This document shows, one piece after another, positions 56,201-64,000 of a stretch of 64,000 nucleotides of DNA. The notes beneath the pieces are model-generated. The model saw only the letters and a list, made by a program, of their open reading frames with translations. It was not told the origin of the DNA and ran no database searches. The stretch is from Vespula vulgaris (Eukaryota > Arthropoda > Insecta > Hymenoptera > Vespidae). The stretch is from positions 3,571,501 through 3,635,500 of the forward strand of contig NC_066608.1 in NCBI RefSeq assembly GCF_905475345.1. The letters run 5' to 3'. The position numbers and the translations under genes are program-made. Every line of letters starts with the position of its first letter. The stretch's first letter is position 1.

Positions 56201-59200
56201 AAAGCGACAGCGTAACTACCTGAAAGGCAAACACAGTCACGCATTAATAATCTCGAGACATCGTAAACGCAAACGACTGTACAAAGTTGTATGTTAAGCT
56301 ACGAATTTTAATAGTCCTTCATTTATTTCTATGCTCGCTTTTGTATACTTATTCGTGGAATCTTTCAACAAATCACTTGCACCTTATTAACGTAAACAGA
56401 TATTATCATTTGTGGATTACGAATACTTTGGACTTGCAATCAAACTATCTATCTACATTATGATGATTAAAAAGAAAAAAAAAGGGAAAAAAAGAAAAGA
56501 TAAGGACAAGAAAAAAAAGAAAATATATTAATGCAATAATTTTGTTGACAACTGGAATGTATAAAAAAGGAATCGACCCGATATGAATGAATATCAAGGA
56601 CAACACGCACGCCTTTCGCGACGAAGGCCATCGGGAAACGGTAGTTTATGCAAAAGCAACATATGCTTTCTACGTACATGAGAGACAAAGAGCGAAAAAA
56701 AAGGAAAGAAACGAGCCATTCGTTCGCTACCAATCAAAGTTCTTCGCGGTACACAACAACGGATTCAACCGATTCCTCTCGAATGCGCCGTGAAATGGTC
56801 CCCGCAGGCGTGACGTATCGCCGCAAAATTACTGGCCAACTCTCCCGTCGACCTTGACCATGCAACGTGCATCACCTTCATGCACATACTGTGGCAACTG
56901 TGCTTACCATCGCTTTTTACACTTTGTCATTTGCACAGCCTCAAAATCGATTTGTAAAATAAATCAACGACATGCAAATTCGTTCGTTTACTTTTATTTT
57001 CATCTCTCACATTTTCATTATTTTTCTTGATTATAGATAACGAACCGTACTAAATAATCGGCGCATTTCTTCTTCAATAAATCTATATAAATTAATTATA
57101 TATTTATATATTTTCTCGATATTGATATCGGCCTTCGCCTCACAAGAAGACACGTAGAATCGTTGGAAAAACGAAAGAATCAAAGACACTTGTTGTGCAA
57201 ATAGCGTACGGTGAATGGTGAACATGGAAAACAGGCATTAAACTGTTCTGTAAACGTATCATTAGACGGCACGCTGTTGCGGAGCCAAAGCTGTTACCGC
57301 GTAACCTTCTTGCAATTTCACCGGGAACGGTGAAAATATACCTATCTCGTCCAAAATGTAACTAAAACGAAACAATCGTAGATAATGATTCCAAAATTTA
57401 TTGCATTTTCGAACATCGTCGAAAATATTCGATATAACGACGAAAAATATTAATTTAAATCGCAAACAAAATCAAAGTCCTGTAATAAGAAATAAATAAG
57501 TAAGAAAAACACGTAGTAGGAATAAGGAAAAAATATGCATATAAGGATATACAGAAGTAGAAACGCCAGTTTAAAAAGTAGATAATTGTAGATGGAATAC
57601 TCTCAAACGTTGTTTTACAACGAGTTCGAGCTATGCTTGTATAAGTATTAACGACCACCGATGGTCGATTATACAGCGACGTAAATCACGAAATAAATGA
57701 TTACATCGAAATGCGTCGTCTTGCTTATCTCACGGCAAAGCTTTATCGAGAAGTAAGAACGTTCGTACATCGATACGTAAAACCTTTTCTATCAGCAACA
57801 AACAAATGATCGGTTGCTTCGTATCGACCAAACATTAAACACTTGTTATTATCCTGCCACTATTGTATCGCTACTGTATAGTTAGAATCTTTGATTCAAA
57901 CATGATATATGCGGTCGACATTATAAATGACATATATTATCGAGAATTTTGACGAACGAAAAGAAAAAAAGAAAGAAAAAAGGAAAATATTCTGAAGATT
58001 CACAGAAATGATTGTTCTCTGATGTAATAAAAAAATTTATCACACACAATTCTACTTGTATACCTCAAAAATTTGATATCCTGACACGACTCACGTAGCG
58101 TCGAAATTACGTAGCAACCTGTCTCTTTAATAGTGCGAAAATAATGACACTTGTGCTCGACAATTAGGAACGTTAGGTGATGAGCAATTATGTTTGCACA
58201 ATTCGCGTACATCATCTAATTGCGAGTACGAAAGCGGTTTGTCTCTCCAGGAAGGGAATTCATCGTTTAAAGGGTCAGAAATACTCGCGGGATGCAAATA
58301 CGAGTCTTTTAAAAAGGATAACGAACTTGAGTCAAGTTCGTAAAACGTTCGTTTCGAGATATGCGAGTTCTGAATAAACAAAACGTGCTCGTTTAATTCT
58401 GTATAGAGTTAATGAACGGTGAATGATTACAGAATAATTAGAAAGATGCATTTATTTTATTTACGCTACTCGCCGATCTGTTATGTCCGCGGTAAAACGC
58501 AAAACACAGGCGATTCGTTCGATGCAACAACGAAGAAGAATTATGTAATATAAATCGTCTGTTGACGACGTTGAAGCTATGGCTGTCGATAATAACGAAT
58601 GTCAGAACTCGATGAAGATGTTCGCATCGAACATTCGACATCTGTCAATGACGGGAAACAACGACGTAATAAGTACGACAATGCCGCTACTTACACGAAT
58701 TGTTAATAGTATAGAGAACAAGTACTGTCGCTTTATCTCAGAAAACATACATAAAATAAAAAGATACCAAGATTTTACTATTTTTTATCATTTTAAAGCA
58801 TCTTAAATAAATCGGATTCATTGATTATATAAGCCGGTAAATCGATAATTACATTTTTGTTCAATAGTCAACGATTAACGATTTAAATCCGAGATTTATT
58901 CTCGTATAGAGTTTTTAACATATTCGCTTCCGAGAGACAAGATATTTCTTACTTTCATATTTAATTACAGCTATGCGTAACGCGATACGCCGTGTACATT
59001 TGTACCTCTAATCGTTCAAGAATATACAATATTTCTGAGTATTTTCAACGTGTTTTTCTATTACAGGAATTAATGCCGTCAAAATTTCATTATCGTCGAA
59101 AAGAAAGACGATAATTTTGTTCTTTCGTGTCATTTAGACACTTTGTAATTTTATTTAGAAACTGATTTTGCTTCCTGCGAACTGTATTATACTATATTTC

Positions 59201-59714
59201 TTAAAATCAAACAAAAATATATATGTATATAAAGTCTGCAGATCAACTTTTAGATATTTCTACGGCCTACGATCAGTTTTCAAATTCAGACGAAACTGAA
59301 ATTAATGAGAAAATTGTTGATTTGATTTTTTACATTTACAGTGAAAATTACGGATATATAAAAAGAAACAAACAACGAAATCTGAAAAAGAAAGAATTTA
59401 CGGAAGAAATCAATTTCTCGCAACATACGTGCCAGGAAGTTGGATCGTAGCTGGATTCAATTCGAGGCTACTCACCTGAGTGTAAACGAGAGGAACGCAA
59501 ACAGTGTCGTAACCGATCAGTGCGCCAAGCCTCTTCCGGATGTCGCTGAGTTCGACAAGAAGGGTTTGCACTACTTGGTCACTGGTGATCAAAGCTTCTT
59601 TCCTTGCCCTATTGATGATGTTAGTTGCCCAGACGAGCGGCATCCAATACTTCGACATAGCCGCTTTTTTATTCATCATTTCAAAGATTTTTTTCTCCGA
59701 CTCCATCATTAGAC
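52174..59714 (-). CDS. Best1: Bestrophin anion channel, last six exons (5'-partial)
   Basis: Bestrophins are pentameric Ca2+-activated chloride channels of the plasma membrane. Exons in transcript order are 59714-59476, 56219-56088, 55018-54911, 54838-54578, 54442-54184 and 53231-52174, all with GT-AG junctions. About 684 residues are visible. Landmarks are RLGALIGYDTVCVPLVYTQ, a transmembrane stretch VVTLSLYAYFFSALLGRQF, FCFYVGWLKVAE, the acidic Ca2+ clasp INPFGEDDDD followed by IELNWLIDRH, and HPELLKDQYWDEVVP, then a long Ser/Thr-rich tail. The first roughly 150 residues, with the pore-lining neck helix, are missing and should lie past position 64000. The first visible exon begins in phase 1, which proves an upstream exon. 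Family assignment is firm; the paralogue (Best1 in fly terms) is an inference. Confidence 0.93.
53232..54183 (-). other. Bestrophin last intron (952 bases)
   Basis: Bounded by GTGTGT and ATCATAG. No repeat or gene was seen within it. Confidence 0.7.
54184..54442 (-). CDS. Best1: Bestrophin exon: basic cytosolic tail
   Basis: Starts after GTAG at 54443 with ESVDTPLVERRKNWLQRQ and ends in MGRQ plus one base of a Gly codon before the donor GTGTGT at 54183 (phase 1). The segment is Arg/Ser-rich with several possible phosphorylation sites (for example RRKNW, RKSIRS). It belongs to the variable C-terminal tail. Confidence 0.9.
54578..54838 (-). CDS. Best1: Bestrophin exon: post-clasp conserved region
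   Basis: 87 codons, phase 0, between acceptor GATTAG (ends 54839) and donor GTGAGT (starts 54577). It begins AGYMIVDEMHEEHPELLKD and goes on QYWDEVVPRDLPYT, the last block conserved between insects and vertebrates. The second half (from about GSAEHYKV) is insect-type and less conserved. The 72-base intron on its 5' side is a minimal insect intron. Confidence 0.93.
54911..55018 (-). CDS. Best1: Bestrophin exon: last membrane helix and Ca2+ clasp
   Basis: 36 codons, phase 0, between acceptor TTTTTAG (ends 55019) and donor GTAAGT (starts 54910). It reads FCFYVGWLKVAEVLINPFGE, then DDDDIELNWLIDRHIK. The acidic cluster is the cytosolic Ca2+-binding clasp of bestrophins. The intron on its 5' side is almost entirely a mariner-like element. 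Confidence 0.94.
55071..56054 (+). mobile_element. Mariner-like (Tc1/mariner superfamily) element filling a bestrophin intron
   Basis: The left end TACACTGAGTGTCCCAAGTA and the right end read inward TACAGTGAGTGTAAAAAGTA are inverted copies continuing into TTC. TA flanks both ends as the expected target-site duplication. At about 980 bp it is shorter than a full element, so it is internally deleted. It is inserted opposite to the gene's direction and leaves only about 85 bases of original intron. Confidence 0.78.
55400..55743 (+). pseudogene. Mariner-like transposase, C-terminal remnant
   Basis: Two frames joined by a frameshift near 55535 carry the catalytic-domain landmarks. The first has HWILQHDRTPAHEAK, where a Gln-x-Asp-x-x-Pro-Ala-His motif holds the second catalytic Asp. 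The second has KDISPSNSSDLNSMNCSVW, a degraded form of the Pro-x-Ser-Pro-Asp-Leu-Asn-Pro-x-Asp-x-x-x-Trp block with the third acidic residue lost (Cys-containing here). LKKAL-like and helical sequence follows to a stop near 55743. It is inactive. The N-terminal DNA-binding part is absent. Confidence 0.72.
56088..56219 (-). CDS. Best1: Bestrophin exon: transmembrane segment and loop
   Basis: 44 codons, phase 0 at both ends, between acceptor TTTCAG (ends 56220) and donor GTATAA (starts 56087). It reads VVTLSLYAYFFSALLGRQF, then a Gly-rich loop (ERTEGGGGKYEEPD), then MYFPFFTALQ, joining directly to FCFYVGW of the next exon. Too short to stand out as an open frame on its own. Confidence 0.93.
56220..59475 (-). 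other. Large bestrophin intron (about 3.3 kb)
   Basis: GT at 59475-59474 and AG at 56221-56220 bound it. It contains AT-rich DNA with CpG-richer spots (about 56560-56900, 57100-57300 and 58060-58700) and an A/G-rich run at 56465-56525. No embedded gene was recognised; open frames at 56467-58806 lack domains. Confidence 0.55.
59476..59714 (-). CDS. Best1: Bestrophin exon (first visible): cytosolic helices to VPLVYTQ
   Basis: The acceptor TTTTCAG ends at 59715 and the donor GTGAGT starts at 59475. The reading has 79 codons after two bases of a split Gly codon. It contains EKKIFEMMNKK, SKYWMPLVWA, NRARKEALI and GYDTVCVPLVYTQ, all strongly conserved in animal bestrophins. An upstream exon must supply the first base of the Gly codon. 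Confidence 0.95.
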
Positions 59715-60710
59715 CTGAAAAGAAAAATATTTATTTTTTTAAGCACGTATTTAAAGACGACCCAAAGGAGCGTTTTATTTATTCTTTCATATCGCTTTCG
59801 AAGAAGTCACACGCATATATTCACTAAACCAATAATTTTATGTAGTCAAACACATAGCCCTTTGAACCGACTTTCGATCAAAGATGTTTCACTTTGTCGG
59901 AATATTTGTTTTTTTAACGCAAACGACGTAATTAAAATAGTGTTAATGACTAACACTATTTTAAATATTTCTACATCAACTTTATCACTTTAATTGCATA
60001 TGCTACTTTTTATGAATTTTTAAAATTTTTCATAATATCACCAATTTCAAAGCGAATGTTGAATCAAACCGAAATAACTTGTAGATACATGTTATAAGTA
60101 ATCACGTTTTATATATTCGTTTCAAGAAAATTTGTTCAGCCGTTTCAAGGGTAGAATGAATACATTCATACATACCAATATATACACACACGAATTCATT
60201 TACAATTATTATAGATTTGAATATAAAACGTAAAGATACGAAAAAGTTTCATAATAAATATCTCTTTTAAAGATAATAATCATTTGTTATGCCTTTCTTT
60301 GTATCGAGAACACAAGAAACAACTCCCTGTAACCTTTCGAATACGACGCAGCGCGATTGCGCTTTTCACATTTCATGTCGAAAAGTGCCAGAGCATCGGT
60401 CCGCATTGCGTAATCGACGATATGCTCGTTACTATCGACATATGTTGAAAACACGCGCTATCGCGCCATTTTAACGTTTTTCGACATGAAACAAACGTTA
60501 TCGCGTCGTTTGTCACTTTTCGACAAAATTTTTTCGAAAATGCCTCATACTCAAACACTTAAAAAATTATTATTGAATTATTATAGATGAAAAATTGACG
60601 TTTTTTGAAAAGTTTTTTCAGAACGGAAATAAAACAAATTAAAAAAGCAATATTTACACATTGTTACTATATGTTTGATTCGTATAAAAAATTTTTTTCC
60701 ACCCAATTTG
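59715..60710. other. Part of the upstream bestrophin intron
   Basis: AT-rich DNA with a GC-richer patch at 60290-60560. In that patch TTTCATGTCGAAAA occurs near 60373 and again inverted near 60479, so about 120 bases could fold back. No N-terminal bestrophin exon was found here. Confidence 0.5.
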
Positions 60711-61122
60711 GTTACACACAGGCTCTGTAATCTGCAGACTATTGCTCCATGAACAGAATCCTAATTTTCTGTAGAAACACAAAATTAGTCAAATTCCAGT
60801 ATTGCCTTATGAAACGATAGTGTAGTTAAGGGGAATCTGTTGAAATTTTGGAATTTGTAAAAAACAAAAGAATTGACCATTTTTAAAAAAATGTTAATTT
60901 TTCGTCTAAAATGTAGATTTTTAAACTTATTTGAAAAATATTTTTAATTAAAATTAACAAGAATAAAATAAACCGATGGACTTTAAATACAACGCTATTT
61001 TAGAAGACGATACTGGAATTTTTATAATTTTGTGTTTCTACGGGAAATTAGGATGCTGCGCATGGAGTTTGGATTATCGTAAAAAAATTGATGCGAGTGC
61101 AGATTACAAAGCCTATATGTAA
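60711..61122. mobile_element. Foldback / MITE-like element with about 100 bp inverted arms
   Basis: The left arm 60711-60806 and right arm 61012-61122 are inverted copies. Shared blocks read inward are GTTACA(C/T)A(C/T)AGGCT(C/T)TGTAATCTGCA, (A/C)ATCCTAATTT(T/C)C(T/C)GTAGAAACACAAAATTA, and AATTCCAGTAT. The spacer of about 200 bases is AT-rich and non-coding. It lies in the presumed bestrophin 5' intron. Confidence 0.78.
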
Positions 61123-62484
61123 CTACATGTAAATGAAACAAAAATTATATATATAAATATAAAAGTTCAAATAACAACGTAGAATTATTAATTTTTCAAT
61201 TTATCTAACTCCCTTTCCAGAAAAAAGAATTCCGTTAAAAATATGTTAATCTTTCGGCATCGAAAAATCCCTTAATAAATGCACGTAATCCCTTAATAAA
61301 CGCGAAAGGCCTAATGAAATATGTCGAAAATGATTTATCGATTGTTTCGTTAATTAATAAAGAATCCGCGTTGTTCGCAAAATCGAGCACAACGTGGAAT
61401 GTTATCGATATCTAACAGCGACTTTCGCGCACGGTAATTTTAGCTTATGTTAGTACTTACAGATACAGAGACACGCACACCACGTTCTTGGACTTCCACA
61501 CGCGCGATGCATACGATATACGTGAAAGAGTGAAATATATACGTATAGTATATGTGTCGGCCTAGAAACAATCGGAGCTCGAAAGACGTAAGTACGACTT
61601 TTCTGCGTTCGTGAGCAGTCTTAAGAAGCACAAAGACATCCATGACGCAGGAGGATTTTATTATTTCAACACTTGGAGTATCAGCGTCGTAAATTTCGTC
61701 ATGGTGCTGATTGAACTGGTTCCATTAATATTTCCGTATTATTTTCGTCGTCAACAAATGCAAATTTATTGTAAGATCGTGAGTAATAAATCAAACACGT
61801 CCTTCGGGAATACGAGAATGGAGGTTCCACTCCACTTGTCTCATATTGCTACTTTCACCATAATCATAATTATCATTATTTTCTTATTATATATTTTTAT
61901 TGTTGTTATTATTATAATTATCATTATCAGTGTAACTTCTCACGCATTGCGGTTTTGTGACAATGTGACGGATTTCGAGCAAATTACATATCATTTTATA
62001 ATCGTTGTATTGTTTTCCTGATTATTGCTACTATTCTTAGTATAGAACAATTTTTTGATGTCTGTATCACTTACATTTTTTTATCGTGTTAATCGTAATG
62101 TTCTAAGATGATCCATGAAATTTTTCGTTGTTATACCTTTCATTGTATGAGTAATATTACTTGCAGTGTTTCTTTTGTCTTGATTATTACTGATTTTTTC
62201 CTGTTTTTGTTGTTTTCCTATCTCATTTGTGTCGTTTAATACGACAATATCTGTCAAATAGGATTTTTTGTCTTTTTTATTAATTAATGCGATGTCTGGT
62301 ATAATATTTACGATCGTTCCGTCGGTGTAAATTGTCCTGTTATTCTATAATTTTTATTTTTTGCTCTCAAGTCGATATATTTTCAGGATTGTATTTGTAA
62401 TATGGTGTGCCATTTTCCCAAGTTAATATTTTATTGCCAATATTTAATATATGATTTTTGCTGCAGTGTTGGGTCTATCAATAT
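61123..62484. other. AT-rich DNA with scattered simple sequence
   Basis: A 136-codon plus-strand frame at 61611-62021 runs through an ATT/ATC-rich stretch (61860-61935) and has no recognisable domain, so it is not called. Nothing else was identified. Confidence 0.45.
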
Positions 62485-62489
62485 AGTTG

Positions 62490-62542
<53 letters not shown>

Positions 62543-62572
62543 GTTGTTGTTGTTGTTGTTGTTGTTTTTGTC
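62485..62572. repeat. (TTA)n followed by (TTG)n
   Basis: About 17 ATT/TTA triplets (62494-62543) are followed by about 8 TTG triplets in the same register. Confidence 0.92.
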
Positions 62573-63925
62573 ATTGCTGTAATTCGAACATACTTATCGA
62601 AAATCTACTTTTCAACATTTAGGATTTTTCCCTCGCCACAGTTCCCTTCCTTCGTACTTTTGCTATACGCCTTTTTCCAGTAATCCTAAACGCATCCCAA
62701 TTATCGAACTTACAAAACATAAAATACAATAAATCAGCACATACAAAAACACAAGGAGCCACATTAAATTCTATTTTATTAAGAAAATTATGAAATTGAT
62801 AAATAATTAAATTATTAAGCAATTACTTTTACTATTACTATTTAATTATTTAGTAAATAATTAAATCAATAATTAATTATATTATTAAATTGTAAATTTT
62901 AATTTATTTTAATTTAAATTGTAAATTTTATTAAGAAAATTATTAAAGAAATTATTAAGAAAATTTCAAGAAAAACTGTTATCTTTAAAGTGTTCAGTTA
63001 GGCATTTGTAAAAAGAAATACTTTATCATCCAATGATAATACATTCAATAATTCATCGTGACTCCGTAAATTTTGTTGTATTTTATAAAGACCGAGATCG
63101 ACTCACAGTGTTTCACATATTTGGGCATTCGTATGTGTCATACAAAGTGTTTTGTTTAATTATTTTTTATAATTAATTATATAGTACGTAGTATATAAAA
63201 GTATAGAAGAAATTACATTTACTTATTATATTAAGTTTGAATCGGATTTAGGACATGTGTCTTATAATCCTACATAATGCAATTCCTCTAGTATTAAATA
63301 AATTTTTGTCTTTATAAATTTCTTTGTTCGTTACAACAACAATTCAAAGATCCATGGATATTTAAGAAACAATAAAAATTTGGTAGATATCGATACGAAA
63401 AAATTGAGTTTTTGTTAAAATATCAGTAAATTCAGTCCATTGTGCAGCGATTGTAGTTGCATCTAGTAAAGACCTGAGGATTGAACGTATTAATAACAAA
63501 TAACGATTTCGATTATTTTTCTCATTTTGGTCAAATCTGAACAAATAAATTTGACGTTAATGTAAAGTTCAATGTGTCCAGAATTATTATACGAAAAATA
63601 ATGAAAAATATTTTGTTGATTATGTGAAGATACTTCTTGATACTTTTCTTAAAAGTCCCTTCGAAGTTTATGAAAATTCTATATAAAAAATTAAGAAAAT
63701 TTATTATTACTCCATTAAAATTATTCTTCAATTTTAAAAAAGTACTACATTATTAAACTAGATTTATAAAAATCAAACTAAAGCAATAATGAAAAAGCAG
63801 TGTTTGAAAAAATGGACTAATTTCTGCATAAAAAATTGACGCTTCAATTTTAACAATAAATTGAAGTAATATTTAGCAAACTACGTTTCGTTACTAATAT
63901 TTCACGATTTAAAATTTAATATATC
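62573..63925. other. AT-rich DNA, nothing recognised
   Basis: Low-complexity AATTATTAAAT runs at 62820-62970. No exon of bestrophin or other gene was identified. Confidence 0.5.
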
Positions 63926-64000
63926 TTACACACGGAGTCTATGATTTCTGTCCATTGAGCGAAACACTGTGAGTCGTCGTGGAATTTACAAAGCAAGGTA
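63926..64000 (-). pseudogene. Possible transposase C-terminal scrap at the window edge
   Basis: Read on the minus strand, about 22 codons end at a stop near 63921. They contain SQCFAQWTEIIDSVCKIY. A Cys-Phe-x-Gln-Trp followed by Cys and an aromatic residue resembles the extreme C terminus of some mariner-family transposases. Only this tail is in the window. It could equally be chance. Confidence 0.2.

Noticed and set aside
61611..62021. 136-codon frame with hydrophobic stretches
   Set aside because: Half of it reads through ATT/ATC-rich simple sequence; no signal peptide, domain or splice support.
63362..63544. Minus-strand frame containing AAQWTEFTDIL, similar to FAQWTEIIDSV at the window edge
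   Set aside because: Only about a dozen matching bases around CAATGGAC(A/T)GAA support a duplicate; downstream DNA does not match, so chance is the simpler explanation.

Overview
The window looks like a large, AT-rich, gene-poor piece of an insect nuclear genome. Coding exons are small and split by GT-AG introns, the bestrophin protein is typical of insects, and the DNA is crowded with microsatellites, mainly (GA)n/(CT)n, (TA)n and (ACAT)n. Islands of GC-richer, CpG-containing sequence alternate with very AT-rich stretches. This style fits a hymenopteran (ant, bee or wasp), but the order is an inference. I see no bacterial-type features, no convincing tRNA or rRNA, and no CRISPR array.

Two cellular genes can be supported. 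On the + strand, about 3.6-7.6 kb, a five-exon gene encodes a small secreted protein of the insect DUF1091 (DM8) type. On the - strand, 52.2-59.7 kb, lie the last six exons of a bestrophin, a Ca2+-regulated anion channel. Its N-terminal exons are not visible and should lie beyond the right edge. The 44 kb between the two genes contains no host coding sequence I can defend.

That middle region is dominated by mobile-element relics and simple repeats. The most unusual is at 21.0-24.1 kb on the + strand. It holds the C-terminal tail of a Ty3/gypsy-type integrase and then, 39 bases after its stop codon, a decayed virus-type envelope glycoprotein that resembles those of chuviruses (Jingchuvirales). 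The glycoprotein keeps a signal peptide, an N-terminal Cys/NIT block, a central Cys-Gly-Met-His block, a membrane anchor and a His-Gly-Tyr C-terminal block. It is broken by stops and frameshifts and split by about 0.8 kb of unrelated DNA. I read it as the remnant of an envelope-bearing LTR element.

Other relics include a mariner-like element with recognisable inverted ends that makes up nearly all of one bestrophin intron. There is a long foldback element inside a DUF1091 intron and another at 60.7-61.1 kb. Three dispersed repeat families each have two copies in the window (4.7/45.3 kb, 6.6/12.4 kb and 27.0/47.8 kb). There are also diverged tandem duplications at 15.1, 32.6, 37.4 and 43.6 kb, and two inverted pairs in 24.9-30.0 kb.

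Most short open frames here are readings through microsatellites and were not annotated. All assignments come from reading the sequence by eye; no database search was run.
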